Shown: positions 33,507-42,444 of the stretch, piece after piece | Position numbering within the stretch: the stretch's first letter is position 1 | Layout: every line of letters begins with the position of its first letter | Assembly (NCBI RefSeq): GCF_006175945.1 | Contig: NZ_VAJL01000001.1 | Span: 4,039,001 to 4,103,000, forward strand | Direction: 5' to 3' | Origin: Chryseobacterium mulctrae | Lineage (GTDB): Bacteria; Bacteroidota; Bacteroidia; Flavobacteriales; Weeksellaceae | DNA: 64,000 bases | Translations under genes and position numbers: made by a program | Notes under the pieces: model-generated | Databases searched by the model: none | What the model was told of the DNA's origin: nothing | The model's input: only the letters and a program-made list of their open reading frames with translations

Positions 33507-36365
33507 ATGAATACAGAACAGTTTGTGAGCCGTCACATCTCCGTAAACGAAGCCGATAAACAGGCAATGTTGGAAAAAGTTGGCGTTTCAAGTATCGAAG
33601 AGTTAATTTCTCAAACCATTCCATCATCAATCCGTTTAGAAAATGATCTGAACATTTCTGAGCCACTTTCAGAGTATCAAATGCTGAATCATTCGAAAGA
33701 ATTGGCATCGAAGAACACGGATTATACAAGCTATATTGGGTTTGGGTACCACAATACCTTATTGCCATCGGCAATTCAGAGAAACATCTTTGAAAATCCA
33801 AGTTGGTATACAGCTTACACGCCTTACCAAGCGGAAATTGCACAGGGAAGATTAGAAGCTTTGCTTAATTATCAAACTGTTGTGTGCGATTTGACAGGTT
33901 TTGCTTTAGCAAATGCATCTTTGTTGGATGAATCTACGGCAGCTGCAGAAGCAATGCACATGTTCTTCAACAACAGAACGAAAGATCAGAAAAAAGCGGG
34001 AGCAAACAAATTCTTTATCTCTGATTTGGTATTGCCTCAAACCGTTTCTGTTTTAAGAACAAAAGCTGAAGGTTTAGCAATCGAAATCGTAGTAGGTGAT
34101 CACAAAACGCATCAGTTCGACGAATCTTATTACGGAGTTTTACTTCAGTATCCTGGTAAAAACGGAATCGTTTTAGACTATACAGAAGATATCGTTGAGT
34201 ACAAAAAATTAGATCTACAAGTTGTTGTTGCTTGTGATCCTATGGCTTTGGTTAAATTAAAATCTCCTGCATCAATGGGCGCTGACTGTGCGGTTGGTAC
34301 TTCTCAGAGATTCGGTATTCCATTAGGTTATGGTGGTCCTCACGCAGCATTTTTCTCTTGTAGAGAAGATTACAAAAGAGATATTCCTGGAAGAATTATC
34401 GGGGTTTCTCAGGATATGTACGGAAAACGTGCATTGAGAATGGCTTTGCAAACGAGAGAGCAACATATTAAAAGAGAAAGAGCAACTTCAAATATTTGTA
34501 CAGCTCAGGTTCTTTTAGCAGTAATGGCTGGAATGTATGCTGTATATCACGGTCCTAAAGGATTAAACTATATCGCTGATCAGATTCACTTTAAAGCTAA
34601 TGCATTAAAAGGAGGATTGAAAGCTTTAGGATATGAAATCGCAGAAGAGCCAATTTTTGACACTGTGAAAATTGTAATGGCTGAAGATGAAAAAGCAAGA
34701 TTAAACAGATTGATGCTTGATCATAATTTAAACCTTAACTATTTCACAGAAGGAGTTGTAAGTGTTGCAATCAACGAAAGTACTACGTTAGAAAAACTAA
34801 ATGTTTTGATGGCTTCTTTCGCTCAGTTCAAAGATAAGCAGACTTTCAAATTAGAAATAAAAGAAGGATACAGCATTCCTGAAGAAAATCTTAGAAAAGA
34901 TGAGATTCTTACAGAAGAAGTATTCAACAAATACCATACAGAGACAGAATTGATGCGTTACATCAAGCGTCTTGAAAGAAAAGATCTATCATTAACTCAT
35001 TCAATGATTTCTCTTGGTTCTTGTACGATGAAGCTGAATGCTGCGACTCAGATGTTGCCACTTTCGTGGGCAGATTGGGGAAGTGTTCACCCGTTTGTGC
35101 CGGTAAACCAGGCAGGAGGTTATCAGGAAATGATCAAAGAATTAGAGAAAGATCTTTCTGAAATCACAGGTTTTGCAGGAACTTCTCTTCAGCCAAATTC
35201 TGGAGCTCAAGGTGAATATGCTGGATTGATGGTGATTAGAGAATATCATATCTCAAGAGGTGAAGGTCACAGAAATGTGGTGTTGATTCCTCAGTCTGCA
35301 CACGGAACAAACCCTGCTTCTGCAGCAATGGCAGGAATGAAAATTGTTGTTGTTAAAAATCTTGAAAGCGGAGAAATTGATTTCGAAGACTTCAAAGCTA
35401 AAACAGAACAACACTCAGAAAATCTTTCTTGTGTGATGATCACGTATCCGTCAACTTACGGATTCTTTGATGCAAACATTAAAGAAATTACTCAACTAGT
35501 TCACGATCATGGTGGACAAGTTTATATGGACGGTGCCAATATGAATGCTCAGGTAGGATATACAAGCCCTGGAAACATTGGAGCAGATGTTTGTCACTTA
35601 AATCTTCACAAAACTTTCGCTATTCCTCACGGAGGTGGAGGTCCTGGAGTTGGTCCAATCTGTGTGGCTAAACATTTGGTTCCTTTCTTACCTACCAATG
35701 CAAACATTAATGTTGGTTCTAATGAAGCTATTGCAGGAATTTCTGCTGCACCTTACGGTTCAGGATTGATCTTGAATATTTCTTACGCTTACATCAAAAT
35801 GTTGGGAACTTCAGGTTTGAAAAAAGCAACTGAACATGCAATTTTAAATGCAAACTATTTAAAAGAAATCTTAGCAGAGCATTTCCCTATTTTATATTCA
35901 AATACTGAAGGTAGAGTAGCGCACGAATGTATCGTAGATTTCCGTCAGTTCAAATCTTTAGGAATTGAAGTAGCTGATGTGGCGAAAAGATTGATGGATT
36001 ATGGTTTCCACGCTCCAACAGTTTCTTTCCCGGTTGCAGGAACATTAATGATCGAGCCTACAGAATCTGAAAGCAAATCTGAAATTGATCGTTTTGCTGA
36101 AGCTCTTATTGCTATCAAACATGAAATTGATGAGATTGCAAATGGAGAAGCTGACCAAGCAAACAACGTATTGAAAAATGCTCCTCACACTGAGCAATTG
36201 GTGATTTCTGATTCTTGGGATAAACCATACAGCAGAGAGAAAGCAGCTTATCCACTAGAGTGGGTAAGAGATCACAAATTCTTTGCTTCGGTTTCCAGAG
36301 TTGATGAAGCTTACGGAGACAGAAACTTAGTTTGTACTTGTGAGCCGATTGAAGCTTATATGTAA
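33507..36365 (+). CDS. gcvP: glycine dehydrogenase (aminomethyl-transferring), P-protein of the glycine cleavage system
   Basis: 952 residues, the usual length for the single-chain P-protein with two homologous halves. RHISVNEADKQAMLEKVG is the standard start; the PLP-binding region is HLNLHKTFAIPHGGGGPGVGPI with Lys702. It decarboxylates glycine and transfers the aminomethyl group to the lipoyl H-protein. gcvH and gcvT are not nearby. lipB, which supplies lipoyl groups, lies 8 kb away but in another unit. A leucine-rich repeat gene follows 3 bp after the stop. Confidence 0.97.
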   Translation: MNTEQFVSRHISVNEADKQAMLEKVGVSSIEELISQTIPSSIRLENDLNISEPLSEYQMLNHSKELASKNTDYTSYIGFGYHNTLLPSAIQRNIFENPSWYTAYTPYQAEIAQGRLEALLNYQTVVCDLTGFALANASLLDESTAAAEAMHMFFNNRTKDQKKAGANKFFISDLVLPQTVSVLRTKAEGLAIEIVVGDHKTHQFDESYYGVLLQYPGKNGIVLDYTEDIVEYKKLDLQVVVACDPMALVKLKSPASMGADCAVGTSQRFGIPLGYGGPHAAFFSCREDYKRDIPGRIIGVSQDMYGKRALRMALQTREQHIKRERATSNICTAQVLLAVMAGMYAVYHGPKGLNYIADQIHFKANALKGGLKALGYEIAEEPIFDTVKIVMAEDEKARLNRLMLDHNLNLNYFTEGVVSVAINESTTLEKLNVLMASFAQFKDKQTFKLEIKEGYSIPEENLRKDEILTEEVFNKYHTETELMRYIKRLERKDLSLTHSMISLGSCTMKLNAATQMLPLSWADWGSVHPFVPVNQAGGYQEMIKELEKDLSEITGFAGTSLQPNSGAQGEYAGLMVIREYHISRGEGHRNVVLIPQSAHGTNPASAAMAGMKIVVVKNLESGEIDFEDFKAKTEQHSENLSCVMITYPSTYGFFDANIKEITQLVHDHGGQVYMDGANMNAQVGYTSPGNIGADVCHLNLHKTFAIPHGGGGPGVGPICVAKHLVPFLPTNANINVGSNEAIAGISAAPYGSGLILNISYAYIKMLGTSGLKKATEHAILNANYLKEILAEHFPILYSNTEGRVAHECIVDFRQFKSLGIEVADVAKRLMDYGFHAPTVSFPVAGTLMIEPTESESKSEIDRFAEALIAIKHEIDEIANGEADQANNVLKNAPHTEQLVISDSWDKPYSREKAAYPLEWVRDHKFFASVSRVDEAYGDRNLVCTCEPIEAYM

Positions 36366-36368
36366 TTA

Positions 36369-37040
36369 ATGAAAAATATTTTTTCAATACTATATCTTTT
36401 GGGAATGTGCGGTTTCGTACATTCCCAAAATGTTTATTATACGCCTCCAACTGTAAAAGAAAAACCTGCTGAAAAAGTCAAAAACTATTTTTCATCTTTA
36501 GAAGAAGCTCTTCAATATAGTCATCCGGAATATGTTATATCTCTTGATTTAGAATATACTAATGTAAAGGTGATTCCAAAACAAATAGGGAAATTTAAAA
36601 ATCTTGAGAATTTAAGCCTAAGCAGAAGACGTCTTACTAATCTTCCAGCTGAAATAGGTAAATTAACAAAAATGAAAAGACTTTTTTTATCTGGAAATAA
36701 TTTTACCAGTTTTCCTTCAGGAATAACAAATATGAAAGATTTATATGAGTTAAGCTTAGGTTTTACACCGATTAAAGCACTTCCAAAGGATATTAACAAA
36801 CTTAAAAATCTGCAAATTTTAAATCTAATGTCTGCAGGATTAACTGAACTTCCAGAAAAATTTGGAGAATTACAGAAACTAGAGTATTTATCTTTAAGTG
36901 GGAATAATATCAAGAAATTTCCCAACTCATTTTATAAATTAAATCTTAAAATGCTAACTTTTAGTAAAGCTTATTTATCTGAAAGCGAAAAAGAAAAAAT
37001 TAAAAAGGCATTTCCTAAATGCAGAATTTTATTTGAATAA
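36369..37040 (+). CDS. exported leucine-rich-repeat protein
   Basis: 223 residues with a signal peptide (cleavage after GFVHSQ). Five to six 23-residue LRRs of the bacterial/plant ROCO-like type (LPAEIGKLTKMKRLFLSGNNFTSFPSGITNMKDLYELSLG, LPEKFGELQKLEYLSLSGNNIKKFP). No T9SS domain, so probably periplasmic or lipid-free surface protein. It begins 3 bp after the gcvP stop and likely shares its transcript, although no functional link is evident. Confidence 0.85.
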   Translation: MKNIFSILYLLGMCGFVHSQNVYYTPPTVKEKPAEKVKNYFSSLEEALQYSHPEYVISLDLEYTNVKVIPKQIGKFKNLENLSLSRRRLTNLPAEIGKLTKMKRLFLSGNNFTSFPSGITNMKDLYELSLGFTPIKALPKDINKLKNLQILNLMSAGLTELPEKFGELQKLEYLSLSGNNIKKFPNSFYKLNLKMLTFSKAYLSESEKEKIKKAFPKCRILFE

Positions 37041-37066
37041 TTGGGAACAGGCTTTCAAAATATAAT

Positions 37067-37095
37067 AAATCCCTTTCAGTGATGAGAGGGATTTT
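37067..37095 (+). terminator. intrinsic terminator after the LRR gene
   Basis: AAATCCCT/AGGGATTT stem followed by TTAGTTG; moderate. Confidence 0.65.
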
Positions 37096-37125
37096 AGTTG
37101 TTTAAAAAAGCTTATTTTGATTATA

Positions 37126-37680
37126 TTATTTTGGTTCAAAATAAGTAATACCCAATGATCCTTCCTTTAATTTAAAAGTAATGATTTCTCCATTCTTTAA
37201 ATTTGAGGCATTTTTTTCACCACTGTATTTATAATATTCTTTTTCGTTAATAAGATCATTTTTAGAATGAATATTTTGTGCTGTAAAATACCTTTTGCCA
37301 GATATTGTGAAGATCTCATAAGATTTGGTGAACTCATTCCTAGCAAATTTTCTATTAGCATAAAGGAGAAAACTTGTCGTAGTATTTCCCATTAGATAAA
37401 AGATGTTGAAACATAGAAAACTCATGAAAAACAGTAAATTAAATATTTGATCAATTTTTATTTTACTTATAATACATTTAACTACAGTTATGCAGAGTAT
37501 TATTCCACTTAGAATTAATGAAATTATCAGATAGGTCCCTTCTTTGAAAAGTTTTATGTCTTCATCAAAATAGTATTTCTTTTGATTAGGCACAAAAACA
37601 TATAAGACGATGCCATAAATAACAAGAAAAATAATAAAATATTTATACTTTGAAACTAAATTGACTAATTTGGTTAGCAT
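37126..37680 (-). CDS. three-helix membrane protein of unknown function
   Basis: The ATG at 37680 is preferred over a TTG seven codons upstream. 184 residues. Membrane segments at about 12-33, 50-75 and 82-103; the C-terminal ~80 residues are polar and face one side (FTKSYEIFTISGKRYFTAQNIHSKNDLINEKEYYKYSGEKNAS). No family recognised. Lower GC and more Lys/Ile/Phe than neighbouring genes. Confidence 0.6.
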   Translation of the reverse strand: MLTKLVNLVSKYKYFIIFLVIYGIVLYVFVPNQKKYYFDEDIKLFKEGTYLIISLILSGIILCITVVKCIISKIKIDQIFNLLFFMSFLCFNIFYLMGNTTTSFLLYANRKFARNEFTKSYEIFTISGKRYFTAQNIHSKNDLINEKEYYKYSGEKNASNLKNGEIITFKLKEGSLGITYFEPK

Positions 37681-37790
37681 GATTTTTTTTGAGTGTGTCA
37701 AAATGAATTCTGAAAGTTATATAAATTTTAAAGAGAAAACAATTTTTAATTTTTTTAAGCTTTATTGAAAAGTTTTAAAAATCTACACAA

Positions 37791-37826
37791 AATAATCTCT
37801 TTCAAAAACTGAAAGAGATTATTTAT
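37791..37826 (-). terminator. terminator of the small lipoprotein gene
   Basis: AATAATCTCTTTCA/TGAAAGAGATTATT stem with A/T flanks, directly after the stop on the minus strand. Confidence 0.8.
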
Positions 37827-37997
37827 TTACCTTTTTTTGGAGGTAAAGACAATCAACATTGCAATTCCTCCAAAAATAAATGTAACAATCGAAACTGTTT
37901 TGATAGAAATGTCACTTTTTGTAGTGTATTCTTTTCCACAAGAATATAGAAAAAAAGCCATCATCAAAAGATAAGTAAAGAGTAATTTTTTATTCAT
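37827..37997 (-). CDS. 56-residue lipoprotein with a C-terminal membrane helix
   Basis: The ATG at 37997 gives a lipoprotein signal (NKKLLFTYLLMMAFFLYSC, Cys20) followed by ~15 polar residues (GKEYTTKSDISIKT) and a second hydrophobic segment (VSIVTFIFGGIAMLIVFTSKKR). An upstream in-frame ATG (38042) would put 15 polar residues before the signal and is unlikely. Unknown function. The combination of lipid anchor and transmembrane helix in such a short protein is unusual. Confidence 0.6.
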   Translation of the reverse strand: MNKKLLFTYLLMMAFFLYSCGKEYTTKSDISIKTVSIVTFIFGGIAMLIVFTSKKR

Positions 37998-38332
37998 AAG
38001 CGTTTGTTTGTTTTTATGTGCATTAAATAATTTATACAACAAAAAGTTATGAATAATTTAAATATTAGTTTAAATTTTCATTATTCTCTACATAGTTGTT
38101 TGGATTGAGTAATACTTTTCGTAATTCAAAGAATTATTTCTTTTATGGATAGAATTTCCAAGTTGTGCCTTTGTAGCTGTTATAAAGCTTTTATGTATTA
38201 TTTTGTCTTATTAATAGGAGACAATTCTAAAATTTTGAGTTAATTAATTGATTTATAATACATCCACAGGATGGGGCAGGATGCTCATATTTACGTTTGT
38301 GATTAGCTTGGTTAACACAAAATTAATATTAA
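37998..38332. other. 335-bp divergent intergenic region upstream of the pectate-lyase-like gene
   Basis: Contains a -7 candidate TACGTTTG at 38292-38299 and, just before it, a short palindrome CATCC-ACA-GGATG (38261-38273). The rest is AT-rich without ORF. The -7 box is 33 bp before the ATG. Confidence 0.5.
38292..38299 (+). promoter_or_regulatory. candidate -7 box (TACGTTTG) for the pectate-lyase-like gene
   Basis: Exact TAnnTTTG match. The region expected to hold the -33 TTG instead contains the CATCCACAGGATG palindrome, a possible regulator site. Confidence 0.55.
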
Positions 38333-41300
38333 ATGAACAAGAAAACTTTACTCATTAAGCAAGCTCTAAAATCTTTGTTGTTGTGTGGACTGACTTTATC
38401 CATGGCAGATTTAGATGCCCAAACGCTGGCATTTCCGGAAGCTACTGGTTTTGGTAGATTTACTACCGGAGCAAGAGGAGCAGCAAATCCTCAAATTTAT
38501 TTGGTGACCAATCTAAATGATAGCGGTGTAGGCTCTTTCCGTGATGCGGTGAGCCAGCCAGGTCGTTTTGTCATCTTTAAAGTAGGTGGAATTGTTAATT
38601 TACAATCCGTGGTTGCTGTAGCAAGCAATACCACGATTGCCGGACAAACTGCTCCCGGAGAAGGAATTTTATTTTTAGGACCGAGAGTTTCATTTTCAGG
38701 GTCAAATAATACGATTGCCCGATATTTTAGGGTTCGTTATGGAGGAACTTCCCAAAATCAGGATGCATCAGGAATTGCGAATGGAGCCAATATTATTTTA
38801 GATCACATGACCTTTACATGGGGTACCGATGAGGTTTTTTCTGTTAACTGGGATAATAACGGTACTGCTCCCGATAATATAACCATTCAAAATTCTATTA
38901 TTGGACAGGGATTACATCGTCATAATCATTCTGCAGGTGGTTTAATGCAGCCTCCTCCAGGTGGAAAGATCAGCTTGATCGGGAATTTATATATCTGTAA
39001 TAAAACCCGAAATAATAAAATAAAAGGCATCAATGAATTTGTCAACAATGTAGTGTACAATTGGGGTAATTATGGAAATACTTACGGACACACTCAATCA
39101 GGAGAAGCCTATATTATGGGCGGAGATTCTGCGGGAGCTTCTTATGCAAACATCATCAACAATTACTTTATCGGAGGTCCCAATACAAGTTCTACCGTTT
39201 CTACACCTTTCAGCGTAGGAAATGCCAACTTCAATCTATATGGTTCCGGAAATTATTTTGATAATAATAAAAATGGAGTTCTGGACGGGACTTTGGTTCC
39301 TCAGAATTTAACAGGATATCCTGTTGGAGATATCAACGCCATTCAGGCAACTTCGTATGATTATCCGATGAAAAATCCGACCTTGACTGCACAAGGGGCT
39401 TTTGATAATATTGTTTCAAAAGTAGGAGCATCTTATCCGAGACGTGACCAGGTAGATCAGTTGATGATATCAGATCTGATGTCAAAAGGTACAACCGCAA
39501 CTTATGTTTATGTGCAAAGCGATCTTACCACACAATTTGGTTTTACCAATGGTGGAGCAGGGCACGTTTATGGCGCTCCGGCTCCTTTAGACACCGATAA
39601 TGACGGAATGCCTGATGCGTGGGAAACTGCAAACGGACTAAATCCAAATGTTTTTGATGCTTTGGCAGTGAGCACAACACACGCTCCGTATCTGAATATC
39701 GAAGTTTATATTAACGGTTTACACAACACCGCTGCTCCGGATTTTATTATTCCGCCATCCAATTTAAATTTTACTAATCCAGTAACTACAGGAACTCCGG
39801 CTACAAGCTCATTAACGGTTAACTGGAACGATAACGCAACCAATGAAACCAATTATGTATTGGAACGTTCTACTAACGGAACTGCTTTTACAGTGATTGC
39901 AACGTTGCCCGCAAATACAACAACTTATAATGAAACGGGTTTAACGCCAAACACTCAATATTATTACAGAGTGAAAGCGGTGAATGCAACAGAATCTTCA
40001 GTGTATACTTCAAACACTTCTGTCACTACACCGCCTGTTCCGTCAGCTCCTACAAAAGCCACTACTCCGAATCCTGCAAATGGTTTTAATGATGTCCAAT
40101 TAAACAATGGAAATTTACTTTTAAAATGGACAGGAAGTACAAACACCACTACATACACCGTTTATTTTGGAACAGATCCACAAAATTTAAATAATGTAGC
40201 CACAATTCCTTATTCTGCTGCGCCATCGTATCAGTTAAGTAATTTAAATACAGCAACCAATTATTATTGGAGAATAGATTCGTCTAATGCATTGGGTTCT
40301 GTAACAGGCGATGTTTGGAGTTTCCGGGCATTGACGCCGAGCTTGGTTGGAAACTGGCCATTTTCAGAAGCTCCTTTGTCGGGTGAACAGATTGCAGATC
40401 TAACTTCTTATGCAAATCACGGAACATTAAACGTGGCTTATGATAATGCAAGCGTAAGAATTCCCGGAAAAGAAAATTATGCACTAGATCTGGCAACTTC
40501 ACCCAATACGCCGTACATAGCAAGTATTCCGCATCAGGATCAGATCTTATTTAATACGAATTCTTTCACGGTTTCTTATTGGATGAAGGCTCCGACAAGC
40601 ATGATCCCATCGTCTTCGGCAACCAGTCTTTATGTGTTATGTAAAGGTTCGTTTACCAAAAATACAACAACAGGAGCTACCGGAAAACGTTTTAATGTAG
40701 AAATAAAAGGCGGTCAGTTGCGATATGCAATTGATGATGATGTTACGAAGAAAGAAATCACTTCGCCAATTGCCAATTATTTTACCAACAACTGGGTGCA
40801 CGTTGTGATACAGAGAGATATTACGGCGCATAAAATGAGAATTTACACCAATGGTGTTTTAAGTGCTGAAGGTGATGAAACTGCAGTTACAGGAATTGGT
40901 GAAGCAAGTGATCTGATCATCGGAAATATTGGTGAACTTGAATTTTCATCGACCGCCAATGCTCCGGCTCCTTACAAAGGTGCATTTGATGAACTTAAAA
41001 TGTACAATTATGCATTATCTCCAACGGAAATATCAGCTTTATACAGTCAGGCGGTGTTGAGAAATGCGGAATTCAGTATCAGTAAAAATGTGGGAACGGT
41101 ATATCCGAATCCTGTAAAAGACCAGATCTTCATTAAGCTTCCTGAATATAAAAGATCTAGTTTAACTGCTACCATTTTAGATATGACAGGAAAAGTGATC
41201 GTTAAAGAGAAATTAAATGCTAAAGAAAACGGAGTATTTAATCTAAATATTGCCGGGAAAAAAGTATCAGGAAATTATATTCTGAACGTTTCAGGAGAGG

Positions 41301-41335
41301 AATTGAATAGCAATTTTAAAATTATTGTTCAATAA
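38333..41335 (+). CDS. multidomain secreted polysaccharide lyase (PL1-like) with FN3, LamG and T9SS domains
   Basis: 1000 residues. Signal peptide (ends ADLDAQ). Residues ~30-420 form a right-handed beta-helix of the pectate lyase PL1 type: FPEATGFGRFTTGARGAANPQIYLVTNLNDSGVGSFRDAVSQPGRFVIFKVGGIVNL, TIAGQTAPGEGI, RYFRVRYGG, NIILDHMTFTWGTDEVFSV. A TSP3-like Ca-binding loop DTDNDGMPDAWE follows (~421), then two FN3 domains (~475-570 and ~575-665), a LamG/concanavalin-like domain (~670-905) and a T9SS type A sorting domain (~920-1000, YPNPVKDQIFIKLPE). It would cleave pectin-like polymers outside the cell. No SusCD pair is adjacent, so it works as an orphan enzyme. Confidence 0.9.
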   Translation: MNKKTLLIKQALKSLLLCGLTLSMADLDAQTLAFPEATGFGRFTTGARGAANPQIYLVTNLNDSGVGSFRDAVSQPGRFVIFKVGGIVNLQSVVAVASNTTIAGQTAPGEGILFLGPRVSFSGSNNTIARYFRVRYGGTSQNQDASGIANGANIILDHMTFTWGTDEVFSVNWDNNGTAPDNITIQNSIIGQGLHRHNHSAGGLMQPPPGGKISLIGNLYICNKTRNNKIKGINEFVNNVVYNWGNYGNTYGHTQSGEAYIMGGDSAGASYANIINNYFIGGPNTSSTVSTPFSVGNANFNLYGSGNYFDNNKNGVLDGTLVPQNLTGYPVGDINAIQATSYDYPMKNPTLTAQGAFDNIVSKVGASYPRRDQVDQLMISDLMSKGTTATYVYVQSDLTTQFGFTNGGAGHVYGAPAPLDTDNDGMPDAWETANGLNPNVFDALAVSTTHAPYLNIEVYINGLHNTAAPDFIIPPSNLNFTNPVTTGTPATSSLTVNWNDNATNETNYVLERSTNGTAFTVIATLPANTTTYNETGLTPNTQYYYRVKAVNATESSVYTSNTSVTTPPVPSAPTKATTPNPANGFNDVQLNNGNLLLKWTGSTNTTTYTVYFGTDPQNLNNVATIPYSAAPSYQLSNLNTATNYYWRIDSSNALGSVTGDVWSFRALTPSLVGNWPFSEAPLSGEQIADLTSYANHGTLNVAYDNASVRIPGKENYALDLATSPNTPYIASIPHQDQILFNTNSFTVSYWMKAPTSMIPSSSATSLYVLCKGSFTKNTTTGATGKRFNVEIKGGQLRYAIDDDVTKKEITSPIANYFTNNWVHVVIQRDITAHKMRIYTNGVLSAEGDETAVTGIGEASDLIIGNIGELEFSSTANAPAPYKGAFDELKMYNYALSPTEISALYSQAVLRNAEFSISKNVGTVYPNPVKDQIFIKLPEYKRSSLTATILDMTGKVIVKEKLNAKENGVFNLNIAGKKVSGNYILNVSGEELNSNFKIIVQ

Positions 41336-41371
41336 AATAGAGCACACTTAGTTTAATTCATATTGTATCAA

Positions 41372-41410
41372 CAGAAAATCCTTTCAATTTTTTGAAAGGA
41401 TCTTCTGTTT
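41372..41410 (+). terminator. terminator after the pectate-lyase-like gene
   Basis: CAGAAAATCCTTTCAA...TTGAAAGGATCTTCTG stem with a T-rich end, 36 bp after the stop. Confidence 0.8.
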
Positions 41411-41511
41411 GTGAATATTTTAAAGCATTTTTGCTATTAAGAAGTTTTAAAAATTATGTTTATCCGTTTTTATTAATAAAACCTGAGCTCGATTCTTATA
41501 TTTTAACAAAA

Positions 41512-41647
41512 TATCAATAGGAATGGGCTTTAGCCCATTTATACAATTAATTTTCATTATTGGCTTTAGCCAAAATTATGATATATTTTGGCTAAAGCCA
41601 GTTTTTCTTGTTACTTTTTAGCCGGGCTAAAGCCCGACTCTATTGAT
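41512..41647. repeat. GGGCTTTAGCCC palindromic repeats, copies 2 and 3 (inverted pair)
   Basis: TATCAATAGGAATGGGCTTT (41512) with AGCCCATTT and TTGGCTTTAGCCAAAA (41560) match the copy at 22911-22975. An inverted partner follows: TTTTGGCTAAAGCCAG (41586) and GCCGGGCTAAAGCCCGACTC (41621) TATTGAT. The block as a whole is a large inverted repeat. Confidence 0.8.
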
Positions 41648-41714
41648 TTGAACTTAAACAATTTATAATCATCAATTTTAAAATAAATTATTAATCAAAA
41701 TCAGGTCAATAATC

Positions 41715-41870
41715 TATAATTTAACGCAAAGGCAAACAGAGAATATTAAAATTTTGACCGTTTTAAAGTTATACAAAGGCGTAAACTTAGAAAAGAAATA
41801 CAAGAAGTTATAAAGTATGAGAAATTGTGGGTGAGCATTCAGAAAATAATGAATGTCCGTTTTTACTAAT
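41715..41870. repeat. 160-bp tandem direct repeat, unit 1
   Basis: Begins TATAATTTAACGCAAAGGCA and ends GAATGTCCGTTTTTACTAAT. Unit 2 starts exactly 160 bp later. I count 9 differences over 156 aligned positions. The unit contains a hairpin CATTCA...TGAATG. No start codon opens a convincing ORF through it. Confidence 0.9.
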
Positions 41871-41874
41871 GATG

Positions 41875-42030
41875 TATAATTTAACGCAAAGACAAACAAA
41901 GAATATTAAAACTTTTACCGTTTTAAAGTTATACAAAGGCGTAAACTTAGCAAAGAAATACAAGAAGTTATAAAATATGAGAAATTGTGGGCAAGCATTC
42001 AGAAAATAATGAATGTCCGTTTTTATTAAT
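41875..42030. repeat. 160-bp tandem direct repeat, unit 2
   Basis: Begins TATAATTTAACGCAAAGACA and ends GAATGTCCGTTTTTATTAAT. A ~38-codon open stretch without start codon (containing KEIQEVIKYEKLW) is conserved in both units, but differences between units do not favour synonymous sites strongly enough to call it coding. Confidence 0.9.
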
Positions 42031-42051
42031 AAGTCTAAAATCAGAAATTAT

Positions 42052-42118
42052 TTTGTTATTCCGTAGGAAATTAAATTGCTTTGTTTTCAGTCTTTTTAGA
42101 TTCCTGCGGAATGACAAA
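42052..42118. repeat. 67-bp palindromic element with TTATTCCG/CGGAATGACA ends
   Basis: TTTGTTATTCCGTAGGAA faces TTCCTGCGGAATGACAAA. Length and end sequence match the element embedded in trpF (48184-48251) and resemble 51296-51357. Confidence 0.7.
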
Positions 42119-42360
42119 TACATCATTAAAAGCTAAGCTATTACTAGTTATGGAAATTCATAAAAAATTAAATTTCTAAATTTTAGAATGCTTTAAGTTG
42201 CTCCTTTTCTAATTTGAATTGATATAATTCTTTTTTGGACAATAATATGTCTTTTCCAAGTTGGTAAAATTCTTTTCTGAGTTTGCTTATTTCTTTTTTA
42301 AGTTAGGATAATTCTTTTTCAAGTCATTTAAATTCTTTCTGAAGGAGTTTTATTTCTATT
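42119..42360. other. intergenic stretch with repeated TTCTTTT/TAAGTT phrases, no gene
   Basis: Phrases like AATTCTTTTTTGGAC, AATTCTTTTCTGAG, AATTCTTTTTCAAG and AATTCTTTCTGAAG recur every ~30-40 bp (42226-42346), as if a short coiled-coil-coding unit had decayed. No intact ORF on either strand. Confidence 0.4.
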
Positions 42361-42365
42361 TCGGA

Positions 42366-42397
42366 TACGAAAAATCCTCTTGCTTTAAAAGAGGATT
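42366..42397 (-). terminator. terminator of the 42445-43173 gene
   Basis: On the minus strand AATCCTCTT...AAGAGGATTTTT, a 9-bp stem followed by a T run, about 48 bp after the stop. Confidence 0.8.
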
Positions 42398-42444
42398 CTG
42401 TTTTTAGGAGTGTATGTTCTTAATGAGAAATAATGGTGAGGGTT

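Noticed and set aside
33448..33843. 131-residue minus-strand ORF over the gcvP start
   Set aside because: It covers the gcvP promoter and 5' end in antisense; no signal or domain is seen.
41714..41899. 61-residue minus-strand ORF across the tandem repeat
   Set aside because: It begins in unit 2 and ends in unit 1, is not present in both units, and has low-complexity composition. More likely a by-product of the repeat.
41715..42030. Possible CRISPR or integron attachment array
   Set aside because: Only two direct units of 160 bp, contiguous, no spacers, no integrase or cas gene nearby.
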